From assembly GCF_008905045.1 (NCBI RefSeq), contig NZ_VWMY01000003.1:198276-258074 (forward strand): DNA of 59,799 nt. Direction: 5' to 3'. The stretch comes from Streptomyces albicerus (lineage in GTDB: Bacteria > Actinomycetota > Actinomycetes > Streptomycetales > Streptomycetaceae). The notes under the pieces are model-generated. The model searched no databases and was not told where the DNA came from. It worked only from the letters and a program-made list of their open reading frames with translations. This document shows, one piece after another, positions 15,237 through 23,908 of this stretch. The first letter of the stretch is position 1. The number at the start of each line of letters is the position of its first letter. Made by a program: the position numbers and the translations under genes.

Positions 15237-16340
15237 ATGACGCACTCGAAGACAACCGCCCTGAAGACCCGTCCGGACACCGGCAGTTCATCCCGCTCCA
15301 GTCACTTCCGCACCTACCGGCTGGCCTTCCCGCCCGTCTCCGGTGTCTTCCGTCCCCGGCTGGTGGCCCTGTGCGCGGTGCTCGCCGCGGGCGCCTTCCT
15401 GCTGTTCTGCTGGGGCCTGTCGATGGGCGACTATCCGATCGCCTTCGCCGATGTCGTACGGGCCCTGGTGGGCTCCGGCGACCCCGGCACCGTACTCGTG
15501 GTCGAGGAACTGCGGCTGCCCCGCGCCCTGGTCGGGCTGCTCGCCGGGACCGCCTTCGGGGTCTCCGGCGCGCTGTTCCAGACCATGACCCGCAATCCGC
15601 TGGCCAGCCCCGACATGATCGGCCTCACGCAGGGCGCGGGGGCCGCCGTGGTCGCGGGCATCGTCCTGGGCTGGGACGGCGGCCTGGGCACCCAGACGCT
15701 CGGACTGTTCGGCGCGCTGGCCACGGCCCTGATCGTGTACCTGCTGGCCTGGCGGCGCGGCACCACCGGATACCGGATCATCCTGGTCGGCATCGGTGTG
15801 GCCTGGATCTGCACGAGCGTCACCGACTATCTGGTGGCCAAGGGCGGACGCTTCCAGGCACAGGCCGCACTCGGCTGGCTGGTCGGCAACCTCAACGGCC
15901 GGACGTGGGACCAGGTCGGGCCGCTCGCCATCGCGCTGGCCGTGCTGCTCCCGACAGCGCTGCTGCTCGGCCGGCTGCTGCGTACTCTCCAGCTCGGCAA
16001 CGACGTGGCCACCGGCCTCGGCACCCGCGTGCAGCCCGTACGCCTCGCCATCCTGCTCACCGGTGTCGGCCTGATCGCCTTCGCCACGGCCTCCGCCGGA
16101 CCCGTCGCCTTCGTGGCACTCGCCGCCCCGCAGATCGCGCAGCGGCTGGCCGGTACCGCCTGGCCGCCCACGGTTGCCTCGGGACTGACCGGGGCGCTGG
16201 TGGTCCTGGGCGGCGACCTCATCGCCCGTACGCTCGTCTCCGGCACGGAACTGCCGGTCGGAATCGTCACCGGCGTGCTCGGCGCACCGGTTCTGCTCTG
16301 GTTGCTCGCCCGCGCCAACCGCGCGGGTTCAGGAGGTTGA
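15237..16340 (+). CDS. Iron-siderophore ABC importer permease (FecCD family, second subunit)
   Basis: A 367-residue FecCD permease that pairs with the upstream one. It has a polar 30-residue N-terminal extension, then LPRALVGLLAGTAFGVSGAL, MTRNPLASPDMIGLTQGAG and the GPVAFVALAAPQIAQRL coupling region. GGAGG precedes ATG 15237, which starts two bases after the previous stop, so the two subunits are probably made in equal amounts. Confidence 0.92.
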   Translation: MTHSKTTALKTRPDTGSSSRSSHFRTYRLAFPPVSGVFRPRLVALCAVLAAGAFLLFCWGLSMGDYPIAFADVVRALVGSGDPGTVLVVEELRLPRALVGLLAGTAFGVSGALFQTMTRNPLASPDMIGLTQGAGAAVVAGIVLGWDGGLGTQTLGLFGALATALIVYLLAWRRGTTGYRIILVGIGVAWICTSVTDYLVAKGGRFQAQAALGWLVGNLNGRTWDQVGPLAIALAVLLPTALLLGRLLRTLQLGNDVATGLGTRVQPVRLAILLTGVGLIAFATASAGPVAFVALAAPQIAQRLAGTAWPPTVASGLTGALVVLGGDLIARTLVSGTELPVGIVTGVLGAPVLLWLLARANRAGSGG

Positions 16341-16344
16341 TCCC

Positions 16345-17256
16345 ATGCCGGCTGAGCCCCGGTCGACCGACGGCACATCCGCCGATCGCACATCGGCCGA
16401 CGTCCCGTCGACCGACCGCGTGCCGACCACCTACCCGGACCTGCGGGCGAGCGGTCTGCGGCTGGCCTACGACAACCGGCTGGTGGTGGACGGCCTCGAC
16501 CTGGCCGTTCCGCCCGGCCGGATCACGGCCATCGTCGGCGCCAACGCGTGTGGGAAATCCACCCTGTTGCGCGCCCTCGCCCGGCTGCTCGCGCCCCGCG
16601 AAGGTGCCGTCCACCTCGACGGCCGGGCGCTGCAGTCGATACCGAGCAGGGAGCTGGCCCAGCGCCTGGGCATCCTGCCGCAGAGCCCGGTCGCGCCCGA
16701 GGGGCTGACCGTCATCGACCTGGTCAACCGCGGCCGTTCACCGCACCAGACCTGGTGGCGGCAGTGGTCCAAGGCCGACGAACAGGCCGTGCACCAGGCC
16801 CTGGACGCCACCAACATGACCGATCTCGCGGACCGGCCCGTCGACGAGCTCTCCGGCGGTCAGCGGCAGCGTGCCTGGATCGCCATGGCGGTCGCCCAGG
16901 GCACCCCCGTACTGCTGCTCGACGAGCCGACGACGTATCTGGACCTGGCCCACCAGATCGACGTCCTGGACCTGATCACCGACCTCAACCGGCGCGAGCA
17001 CCGCACGGTCGTGATGGTGCTCCACGACCTCAACCAGGCCTGCCGGTACGCCGATCACGTCGTCGCCATGAAGTCCGGACGGATCGTCGCCGAGGGGAAC
17101 CCGGCCGAGGTGATCACCGCCGAGACCGTCGAGGACGTCTTCGACCTGAGCTGCCAGATCACGCTGGACCCGGTCAGCGGCACACCGCTGGTGATTCCCA
17201 TGGGGCGTCACCACGGGGCTCCGTCCGTGGAGGCGGCGGTGCGGACGGCCGACTGA
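16345..17256 (+). CDS. Iron-siderophore ABC importer ATPase (FepC-like)
   Basis: A 303-residue ABC ATPase. Walker A is GANACGKST (residues 65-73), the signature is LSGGQRQR, Walker B is LLLDEPTTYLDLAHQ and the H-loop is VLHDLNQA, all in FepC-like form. The first 30 residues are a Thr/Ser/Asp-rich extension (TSADRTSAD) not needed for the fold. AGGAGG lies eight bases before ATG 16345. It energises the two FecCD permeases encoded just upstream. Confidence 0.95.
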   Translation: MPAEPRSTDGTSADRTSADVPSTDRVPTTYPDLRASGLRLAYDNRLVVDGLDLAVPPGRITAIVGANACGKSTLLRALARLLAPREGAVHLDGRALQSIPSRELAQRLGILPQSPVAPEGLTVIDLVNRGRSPHQTWWRQWSKADEQAVHQALDATNMTDLADRPVDELSGGQRQRAWIAMAVAQGTPVLLLDEPTTYLDLAHQIDVLDLITDLNRREHRTVVMVLHDLNQACRYADHVVAMKSGRIVAEGNPAEVITAETVEDVFDLSCQITLDPVSGTPLVIPMGRHHGAPSVEAAVRTAD

Positions 17257-17265
17257 GGACTCGAT

Positions 17266-17311
17266 GTGGCCGCCCCGCCCGCCGACGCCGGAAGGCAAGC
17301 GGGGCGGCCAC
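17266..17311. terminator. Bidirectional hairpin terminator
   Basis: The 13-bp arms GTGGCCGCCCCGC (17266-17278) and GCGGGGCGGCCAC (17299-17311) are perfect inverted repeats around a 20-base loop. The hairpin lies between the convergent ends of the ABC ATPase and acetylglutamate kinase genes and can end both transcripts. Confidence 0.85.
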
Positions 17312-17316
17312 AGAGC

Positions 17317-18225
17317 TCACTGCCCCGCGGTGTCCGGCACGATCGTCGTCCCGGTTCCGACGGCGCCGCTCAGCCCGTCGAGCAGCGCATGCGGTGCGCG
17401 CCCGTCGAGCACCCGGGCCGTGCCCACCCCGGACCTGATGGCCCGCAGGCACGCCTCCATCTTGGGCCCCATGCCGCCGTTCAGCCCGGGCAGCAGCCGC
17501 TCCAGCTCCCCCGCGCCGATCCGGTCGACGACACGATCGCTCTCCGGCCAGTCGGCGTACAGCCCGGGGACATCGGTGAGGACGACCAGGACCCGCGTCC
17601 CCAGCGCGGCGGCCAACGCGCCCGCCGCCGTATCGGCGTTGACGTTGTAGACCTGTCCGTCCTCGCCCCGGCCGACGGAGGAGACCACCGGGATGTGCCC
17701 GCTGTCGAGCAGGAGGCGCACGACCGCGGTGTTCACCCGCGCCACGTCCCCGACCAGCCCGATGTCGACGGGCTCACCGGCCACGTCGGCGTACCGCTTG
17801 ACGGCGGTCAGGGTGTGCCCGTCCTCGCCGCTGAGGCCGACGGCGTACGGACCGTGCTCGTTGATCAGCCCCACCAGGTCCTTCTGGACCTTGCCGGACA
17901 GCACCATCCGTACGACCTCCATGGTCTCCGGAGTGGTGACCCGAAGCCCGTTCAGGAAGGCGGACTTGAGCCCCAGCCGGTCCAGATGGGCGCCGATCTG
18001 CGGACCGCCGCCGTGCACCACGACCGGTCTGACGCCGGCGCGCCGCAGGGTGAGGACGTCTTGTGCGAAGGCCCGCCGGAGCGTGTCGTCGGTCATGGCG
18101 TTGCCGCCGTACTTGACGACGACCGTGTGTCCGCGCAGGGGCTCCAGTGCCGTGAGGCGCTCGGTGAGGTCGGCGGACGTCGCCATGTCGTTCGTGGCCG
18201 TTTCGGTCACGACCGCCCCGCTCAC
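17317..18225 (-). CDS. argB: Acetylglutamate kinase (siderophore-locus copy)
   Basis: A 302-residue amino-acid kinase. [48 protein letters not shown] (here only named in part) and the [14 protein letters not shown] segment identify acetylglutamate kinase, which phosphorylates N-acetylglutamate in ornithine and arginine synthesis. The arginine biosynthetic neighbours (argC, argJ, argD) are absent. Instead it follows the formyltransferase gene, with its GTG start overlapping that stop (GTGA). I infer a dedicated second copy that raises ornithine supply for hydroxyornithine siderophore synthesis. It should be iron-repressed through the box at 19199. Confidence 0.88.
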   Translation of the reverse strand: MSGAVVTETATNDMATSADLTERLTALEPLRGHTVVVKYGGNAMTDDTLRRAFAQDVLTLRRAGVRPVVVHGGGPQIGAHLDRLGLKSAFLNGLRVTTPETMEVVRMVLSGKVQKDLVGLINEHGPYAVGLSGEDGHTLTAVKRYADVAGEPVDIGLVGDVARVNTAVVRLLLDSGHIPVVSSVGRGEDGQVYNVNADTAAGALAAALGTRVLVVLTDVPGLYADWPESDRVVDRIGAGELERLLPGLNGGMGPKMEACLRAIRSGVGTARVLDGRAPHALLDGLSGAVGTGTTIVPDTAGQ

Positions 18226-19169
18226 GGACGAGCCGTGAGGTAGCCGCCCATCGTGCGGAAGTGGTCGGTCGCCGCGTGCTCCACACCGTCCTCCGTCCGT
18301 ACGCGCTTGACGACCAGCCCGGGCAGTCGGCCGCTCCTTGCCTCCGCGCCGGCGACGATGACGACTCCGTCGCCCTCACGGATGAAGATGCGCCCCGGGG
18401 TGCCGCCGTAACGGCCCTGCGAGACCTCGGACTCGACGATCCGGATCCGCTGCCCGCGGTGGTGGGTGAAGGCGTTGGGGTACGGGTCGCACTGGGCGCG
18501 GACGAGTCGCTCGACGTCCTCAGCCGGCCAGGTCCAGTCGATGCGGCTGTCCTCGAGGGACCGCTTGTGGAAGAAGCTGGCGCGGCTGCGGTCCTGGGGG
18601 ATCCAGCGCGCGCGGCCCGAGGCGATCAGGTCGAGCGACTCGTCGACGACCGGCGCGATCAGGTCGACCGTGCGGTGGAACAGGTCGGTGACGGTGTCGG
18701 CCGGGCCGACCGGTACGGCGCGCTGCAACAGGACGTCGCCCGCGTCGAGTTCGGCGTTCATCCGGTGCGCGGTGACACCGACCTCCCGCTCGCCGTTGAT
18801 GAGCGCCCAGATCAGCGGGGAGAAGCCCGCGTACGCCGGGAGCAGCGAGTCGTGGATGTTGAGCGTGCCGTGGGGCGGGAGGTCGAAGACCTCCGGGGGC
18901 AGCACGGTCCGCCAGTTGTTGGCGACGATGAGGTCCGGTGCCACGTCCCGCAGGGCGGCGAGGAGTTCGGGGTCGTCGGGCCGGTTGCGCAGCAGGACCG
19001 GTACGTCGTGCTTCTCGGCCAGGTCGGCAACCGAGTCGTCCCAGATCTTCTCGTATACGTGGTCGCTCTTGGGGTGGGTCACGGCCATGACCACCTCGTG
19101 GTCGGACTCCAGCAGAGCCTGGAGGGTGCGGTGCCCCCAGGTCTGATAGCCGAACATGACGACCCGCAT
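18222..19169 (-). CDS. Formyltransferase, probably N5-hydroxyornithine formyltransferase
   Basis: A 315-residue methionyl-tRNA-formyltransferase-like enzyme. The catalytic triad is recognisable as Asn104, His106 ([11 protein letters not shown]) and Asp142 (ELDAGDVL), with a C-terminal OB-like domain. It resembles CchA-type enzymes that formylate N5-hydroxyornithine with formyl-tetrahydrofolate. The divergent ornithine monooxygenase across an iron box supports this use. Start ATG 19169 has GGAGAGGA upstream. It is not the housekeeping fmt gene: no def or rsmB neighbour is present. Confidence 0.88.
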   Translation of the reverse strand: MRVVMFGYQTWGHRTLQALLESDHEVVMAVTHPKSDHVYEKIWDDSVADLAEKHDVPVLLRNRPDDPELLAALRDVAPDLIVANNWRTVLPPEVFDLPPHGTLNIHDSLLPAYAGFSPLIWALINGEREVGVTAHRMNAELDAGDVLLQRAVPVGPADTVTDLFHRTVDLIAPVVDESLDLIASGRARWIPQDRSRASFFHKRSLEDSRIDWTWPAEDVERLVRAQCDPYPNAFTHHRGQRIRIVESEVSQGRYGGTPGRIFIREGDGVVIVAGAEARSGRLPGLVVKRVRTEDGVEHAATDHFRTMGGYLTARP

Positions 19170-19198
19170 TGTCGATCCTCTCCTAGGACACACCATTG

Positions 19199-19217
19199 CA
19201 AGGTAAGGCTAACCTTA
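19199..19217. promoter_or_regulatory. Iron box between formyltransferase and monooxygenase genes
   Basis: CAAGGTAAGGCTAACCTTA matches the iron box consensus at 15 of 19 positions, with a perfect AAGGCTAACCT core region. It is placed to control the divergent formyltransferase-argB and monooxygenase transcripts. Confidence 0.85.
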
Positions 19218-19254
19218 TTTAACATCAGTGGCGCCTAGGGGAAGGAAAGTTGCG

Positions 19255-20592
19255 GTGAACGCACTGCACGACGAACCGGACGCCGTCCTTGATGTGCTCG
19301 GCATAGGATTCGGGCCGTCAAATCTCGCACTGGCCATCGCGGTTGAGGAACACAACGCCGGGGCCGCTCCGGAGAACCGGATCCGCGCGGAATTCCTCGA
19401 GCGCCAGCCGACGTTCGGCTGGCACCGGGGAATGCTCATCGAGGACGCCACGATGCAGGTGTCCTTTCTCAAGGACCTGGTCACCATGCGCAATCCGACG
19501 AGCGACTTCAGCTTCCTGTGCTTCCTGCGGGAGCGGGGCAGGATGGTGGACTTCCTCAACGCGAAGACGCTGTTCCCGCTGCGGATCGAGTTCCACGAGT
19601 ACTTCGAGTGGGCGGCCGCCCGCGTCGCGCACCTGGTCGACTACTCGGACGACGTCGTGTCCGTGGAACCGGTGACGGGGGCCGACGGGGAGGTCCGCTG
19701 GCTGGACGTGGTCAGCCGCGTGCCCGGGGACCCCGAGCGGACCATCACGCGACGGGCCCGGAACATCTCGGTGGCCGTCGGCCTCGAGCCGCATCTGCCG
19801 CCGGACACGGAGCTGTCGGACCGTATCTGGCACAACAGTCAACTCGTCCCGCGCGTCCGTGAGTTGAACGGTTCCGGTACGTCGGTGGGCCGCGTCCTGG
19901 TGCTCGGCGCGGGCCAGAGCGCCGCCGAAGCGGTGGACTACCTGCACCAGTCGTTCCCCGAGGCGGAGATCTGCGCGATCTTCGCCAAGTACGGGTACAC
20001 GCCCGCCGACGACAGCCCGTTCGCCAACCGGATCTTCGATCCCGAGGCCGTGGACGTGTACTTCCGGTCCACACCCGAGGTCAAGCAGTCCCTGGTCGAC
20101 TACCACCGCAGCACCAACTACTCGGTGGTCGACATGGATCTCATCGAGTCCCTGTACGCGACGATGTACCGCGAGAAGGTCCAGGGCCGTGAGCGGCTGC
20201 GCCTGCGCAACGTGTCCCGCATCCGGGACGTACGCAGCCTGGACGACCGCCTGGAGGTCACCGTCGAGTATCTCCCCACCGGGGAACGGGAGGTGATCTC
20301 CGCCGACCTGCTCGTCCACGCGACCGGCTACCGCCCCAGGGACCTCGACACCCTCCTGGGCAGGACCGCGAAACTCTGCCTGCGGGACGACAAGGACGCC
20401 GTGCGCGTCGGGCGCGACCATCGCGTCGAGCTCTCACCCGAGGTCACGGCGGGCATCTATCTGCAGGGCGCGACCGAGCACACGCACGGTCTCACCTCGA
20501 CTCTGCTGTCCACCACGGCGGTTCGCTCCGGCGAGATCCTCGAATCCCTGCTCGCCCATCGCGCGGACGACATGACCGCGCGAACCGGCTGA
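19255..20592 (+). CDS. L-ornithine N5-monooxygenase
   Basis: A 445-residue flavin N-hydroxylase of the SidA/PvdA/IucD family. The FAD motif GIGFGPSNLALA is at residues 16-27, the NADPH motif VLGAGQSAAEAV is central, and the ATGYRPRD motif is near the C-terminus. NPTSDFSFL and YHRSTNYSVVD segments fit ornithine-specific members. It makes N5-hydroxyornithine, the substrate for the divergent formyltransferase. The GTG at 19255 is preferred because GAAGGAAA precedes it at seven bases; an in-frame GTG nine codons upstream has no ribosome site and lies close to the iron box. Confidence 0.93.
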   Translation: MNALHDEPDAVLDVLGIGFGPSNLALAIAVEEHNAGAAPENRIRAEFLERQPTFGWHRGMLIEDATMQVSFLKDLVTMRNPTSDFSFLCFLRERGRMVDFLNAKTLFPLRIEFHEYFEWAAARVAHLVDYSDDVVSVEPVTGADGEVRWLDVVSRVPGDPERTITRRARNISVAVGLEPHLPPDTELSDRIWHNSQLVPRVRELNGSGTSVGRVLVLGAGQSAAEAVDYLHQSFPEAEICAIFAKYGYTPADDSPFANRIFDPEAVDVYFRSTPEVKQSLVDYHRSTNYSVVDMDLIESLYATMYREKVQGRERLRLRNVSRIRDVRSLDDRLEVTVEYLPTGEREVISADLLVHATGYRPRDLDTLLGRTAKLCLRDDKDAVRVGRDHRVELSPEVTAGIYLQGATEHTHGLTSTLLSTTAVRSGEILESLLAHRADDMTARTG

Positions 20593-20746
20593 GGGCTCGC
20601 GTGGCCGGGTGTGACGGCATGGCACGAATCCGCATGCCGTCCCACCGGCACCCCCCTGGCGTGGTCCGGTCCGGCACCCACACCACGGACGACCAGACCG
20701 CCGCACACCATCGCAGCCCTGACACCACCACCCTGAGGGACCACTG

Positions 20747-21805
20747 ATGCTCGGCTCTTCCAGAGGCGCACGCCTCGTCGCGGCGCTCGCCTCCGCACTC
20801 CTCCTCTTCACCACCGCCGCGGCCTGCGGCTCCGAGGACGACTCCGAGGCAGGCTCGGACAAGTCCGCCGCCGCGAACGGCGCCTTCCCGGTGACCATCG
20901 CCCACAAGTACGGCAACACCACCGTCAAGTCCGAGCCGAAGCGGATCGTCACGGTCGGGCTGACCGACCAGGACGCCGTACTCGCCCTGGGCAAGGTGCC
21001 CGTCGGCACCACCGAGTGGCTCGGCGGCTACCAGGGCGCCATCGGCCCCTGGGCCGCCGACAAGCTCGGCAGCGCGAAGGCCCCGACCGTCCTCAAGGAC
21101 ACCGGCACGGGACCGCAGACGGAGAAGATCGCCGCGCTCAGGCCGGACCTGATCCTCGCGGTCTACGGCGGCCTGACGAAGGATCAGTACACGACCCTGT
21201 CGAAGTTCGCGCCGGTGGTGGCCCAGCCGAAGGAATACAACGACTTCGGGGTCCCCTGGCAGCGGCAGACCGAGATCATCGGCACGGCGCTGGGCCAGGA
21301 GACCGAGGCGAAGGACCTGGTGAAGGGCGTCGAGGCCGACTTCGCGACCGCGGCCGAGGACAACCCGAAGTTCGCCGGGGCCGACGCCGTGATGGCGACC
21401 CCATACGAGGGCATCTTCGTCTTCGGCAGCCAGGATCCGCGCTCGCGCGTCCTGACCGACCTCGGCTTCGAGCTGCCGACGGACCTGGACAAGGTCATCG
21501 GTGACGAGTTCGGCGCCAACATCAGCAAGGAGCGCACCGACCTGCTGAACACCGACGCGATCGTGTGGATCGTCTCGGATCCGGCCAAGGACGAGGCCAA
21601 GCTCCACAAGAACGCCCTCTACAACGACCTGGACGTGGCGAAGCAGGCGCGTGAGGTCTTCGTCAAGGAGTCGAGCGACTACGGCAACTCTGTCTCGTTC
21701 GTGTCGGTCCTGAGCCTGCCGTACATGCTCGACCGCCTGGTCCCGCAGCTGGCCGCGGCCGTCGACGGCGACACGGCGACGAAGGTGGCGCAGCCGGCGT
21801 CCTGA
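20747..21805 (+). CDS. Siderophore-binding lipoprotein of ABC importer (FepB/FhuD-like)
   Basis: A 352-residue periplasmic-type binding protein. The N-terminus is a lipoprotein signal with the lipidated cysteine at residue 27 (FTTAAAC), followed by an acidic linker. The body has the class III binding-protein pattern: PKRIVTVGLTDQDAVLALG, LRPDLILAVYGGLTKDQY and LGQETEAKDLV. It should capture the ferric siderophore outside the membrane for the FecCD importer. TGAGGG precedes ATG 20747. No separate iron box is seen before it, so it may rely on read-through from the monooxygenase gene 154 bases upstream. Confidence 0.92.
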   Translation: MLGSSRGARLVAALASALLLFTTAAACGSEDDSEAGSDKSAAANGAFPVTIAHKYGNTTVKSEPKRIVTVGLTDQDAVLALGKVPVGTTEWLGGYQGAIGPWAADKLGSAKAPTVLKDTGTGPQTEKIAALRPDLILAVYGGLTKDQYTTLSKFAPVVAQPKEYNDFGVPWQRQTEIIGTALGQETEAKDLVKGVEADFATAAEDNPKFAGADAVMATPYEGIFVFGSQDPRSRVLTDLGFELPTDLDKVIGDEFGANISKERTDLLNTDAIVWIVSDPAKDEAKLHKNALYNDLDVAKQAREVFVKESSDYGNSVSFVSVLSLPYMLDRLVPQLAAAVDGDTATKVAQPAS

Positions 21806-21842
21806 GGCCGTCCCCCACGGATACGCAGCGGATACTCGGAGG

Positions 21843-21890
21843 GCCGGACACACCGGATGGCCGGTGCACCGGCCATCCGGTGTGTCCGGC
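21843..21890. terminator. Perfect 48-bp palindromic terminator
   Basis: Arms 21843-21866 and 21867-21890 are perfect reverse complements (24 bp each, starting GCCGGACACACC) with no unpaired loop beyond the central turn. It lies 37 bases after the binding-protein stop and is a very strong intrinsic-type hairpin ending the siderophore locus. Confidence 0.85.
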
Positions 21891-21931
21891 GACACGCGCG
21901 CGGCACGAGACCCTGAAAGTATGATCAACCA

Positions 21932-22468
21932 ATGTCTGACATGACCGAAACCACGCCCGGCTGGCTGACTCACGACGAGCTCGAGCAGGCACGCGCCCGC
22001 ATGCCGATCCTGTATGTCGAGGCCGTTCCGGTGCGCGTCGACGACAACGGCGAAGTCACCAGCATCGGACTGCTGCTCCGCATCGGCCCCGACGGGACGG
22101 TCAGCCGCGCGCTCGTCTCCGGCCGGGTGCTGCACCACGAACGGGTGCGGGACGCCCTCCTGCGCCACCTGGAGAAGGACCTCGGCGCGGTCGCCCTGCC
22201 CCGGGTCCCGGCCTCGCTGCAGCCCTTCACCGTCGCCGAGTACTTCCCGACGCTCGGGGTCACACCGTTCCACGACCCCCGCCAGCACGCGGTGTCCCTC
22301 GCCTACATCGTCCCGGTGGCCGGCGACTGCCGCCCCCGCCAGGACGCCCTCGACCTGGTCTGGTTCAGCCCCGAGGAGGCCTCGTCCCCCATGGTGCTGG
22401 GCGAGATGCCGGGCGGCCACGGAGCCCTCCTCAAGCAGGCCCTCGCCCATGTGGGCTGCCTGTCCTGA
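21932..22468 (+). CDS. NUDIX-like hydrolase family protein (DUF4916 type)
   Basis: A 178-residue cytosolic protein. The fold elements resemble NUDIX-clan DUF4916 proteins of actinobacteria (PILYVEAVPVRVDDNG, HAVSLAYIVPVAGDC, LVWFSPEEA), but the canonical Nudix box GX5EX7REUXEE is not present, so hydrolase activity is not assured. It is a monocistronic gene between the siderophore terminator and the convergent azoreductase gene. Similar proteins are widespread in Streptomyces. Confidence 0.65.
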   Translation: MSDMTETTPGWLTHDELEQARARMPILYVEAVPVRVDDNGEVTSIGLLLRIGPDGTVSRALVSGRVLHHERVRDALLRHLEKDLGAVALPRVPASLQPFTVAEYFPTLGVTPFHDPRQHAVSLAYIVPVAGDCRPRQDALDLVWFSPEEASSPMVLGEMPGGHGALLKQALAHVGCLS

Positions 22469-22546
22469 CGGACTGGAATGGGCAGTGGGCGCCGAGCGTG
22501 TCGACCGAGATCGCACGCTCCAGGTCGTACGTGACCTCGCGGTGCG

Positions 22547-23200
22547 TCAGGCGGCGGCGCTCAGGGCGGCGGTCTTGCCCTTGCTGACCGCGTCCTCGTG
22601 GGCCCTGACCTTGGAGGCCTCGGCGAGCGGGATCAGCTCGGCCATGGCCGGGTTGGAGTGCGCCAGAGTGAGCTCGGGAACGATGAAGTCGACCTCCATG
22701 CCCAGCATGTCGCCGAGGATCGCCTGCAAGAAGTTCTGCACGTACTCGTAACCCTCGCGCGGAGTGCCGGGGGCGTAGGAACCGCCGCGGCTGGCCACGA
22801 CGTACACCGGGACGCCCTTGGTCGAGGAGTCCTCGGCGGCTGCGGTGCGGCCCATGAGGACCACCTGGTCGAGCCACGTCTTCAGCGTGGAGGGAACCGT
22901 GAAGTTGTACATCGGGGCGCCGATCAGGACGGCGTCCGCGTTCTCCAGTTCCTCGATCAGCTTCAGCCGCGCGGCGAAGGCCGCCGCCTGCTCCGGGGTG
23001 TGGTCGGCGGGATCGGCGAAACCGGCGGAGGCGGTGAGGGCGTCCAGGTGCGGCACCGGGTCGGCGTCAAGGTCCCGGTAGATCACGGTGCCGTCGGGGT
23101 GCTGCTCCTCCCATGCCGTGCGGAAGGCGGCCGTGACCGAACGGGAGGCGGAAGCGGACTCGGGCCACAGGGACGAGTCCAGGTGCAGCAGTGTTGCCAT
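22547..23200 (-). CDS. FMN-dependent NADH azoreductase / NAD(P)H quinone oxidoreductase
   Basis: A 217-residue flavodoxin-fold enzyme of the AzoR family. It starts MATLLHLDSSLWPESASASRSV, with the phosphate-binding loop for FMN, then GAPMYNFTVPSTLKTWLDQV and the SRGGSYAPGTPREGYE segment. Such enzymes reduce quinones and azo bonds by two-electron transfer from NADH. GGAG precedes ATG 23200. It is divergent from an HxlR-type regulator gene, which probably controls it in response to reactive electrophiles or quinones. Confidence 0.9.
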   Translation of the reverse strand: MATLLHLDSSLWPESASASRSVTAAFRTAWEEQHPDGTVIYRDLDADPVPHLDALTASAGFADPADHTPEQAAAFAARLKLIEELENADAVLIGAPMYNFTVPSTLKTWLDQVVLMGRTAAAEDSSTKGVPVYVVASRGGSYAPGTPREGYEYVQNFLQAILGDMLGMEVDFIVPELTLAHSNPAMAELIPLAEASKVRAHEDAVSKGKTAALSAAA

Positions 23201-23282
23201 GAGGGATCTCCAAAAGGACGAATGCGAAGCAAGCGACACGAAGAGCTGGCCGCTTTTCCGTTCGTTCCTATTGATAGCACAG

Positions 23283-23304
23283 GTACTTACTTTTTTTTAG
23301 CTAC
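23283..23304. promoter_or_regulatory. Candidate HxlR operator in azoreductase-HxlR intergenic region
   Basis: GTACTTAC and TAGCTAC form an imperfect inverted repeat around an AT-rich T-tract, in a segment that is unusually low in G+C. It sits 27 bases before the regulator ATG, where autoregulation would be expected. Proposed from position and symmetry only. Confidence 0.4.
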
Positions 23305-23330
23305 GACAGGGGTCGCAGTACACTGAGGTC

Positions 23331-23693
23331 ATGAAGGAACCGGTCGCAGAGCCCTGTAAGACGGTCGACGGCACCATCACGCGTGTCTTCGGGCTGCTCG
23401 GAAAGCGCTGGACCGGCCCCATCGTGTCCGTGCTGATGGAGCGCCCGGTGCACTTCACCGAGCTGCGCCGGGCCATCCCGGGCATCAGTGAACGCATGCT
23501 CTCGGACCGGCTGACCGAGCTGGGCGCGGCAGGACTCGTCCTGCGCGAGGTGGACGAGGGGCCGCCGCTGCGGGTCTCGTACCGGTTGACGGAGGCCGGC
23601 GCTGCCCTCGAACCGGCTCTGAAGGAACTGGCCACCTGGGCGGAGAAGAATCTCCCGGAGGCGGGGCACGGCATGGAGTCGTGCACCGCTTGA
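23331..23693 (+). CDS. HxlR-family transcriptional regulator
   Basis: A 120-residue winged-helix regulator. The family pattern is clear: the conserved Cys near the N-terminus (EPCKTVDGTI), LLGKRWTGPIVSVL, FTELRRAIPGISERMLSDRLTEL (part of the recognition helix region) and VSYRLTEAG. HxlR proteins often sense aldehydes, quinones or oxidants through the N-terminal cysteine. It is divergent from the azoreductase gene, its likely target. Confidence 0.93.
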   Translation: MKEPVAEPCKTVDGTITRVFGLLGKRWTGPIVSVLMERPVHFTELRRAIPGISERMLSDRLTELGAAGLVLREVDEGPPLRVSYRLTEAGAALEPALKELATWAEKNLPEAGHGMESCTA

Positions 23694-23908
23694 GCGACCG
23701 CCACACGCGCGAAGCAGAACCGGCGACTACCGCACCCACGAGGTGGGAACTCCCGCACCCACGAGCTTGAGACGTGCCCTCCCCCATGGGCTCAGCTCGG
23801 GGAGTGATCCGGCCGACGGACATCGAGCGGGAGAACTCCGGCGCCCCTAGGCTGGCTTCGCACTCGACACACCGCCGTTCCGGCGGAAGGACGATCGGGG
23901 AGGATCTC

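Noticed and set aside
18222..19169. Formyltransferase as the housekeeping methionyl-tRNA formyltransferase
   Set aside because: It lies divergent from ornithine N-monooxygenase across an iron box and is coupled to argB; housekeeping neighbours are absent.
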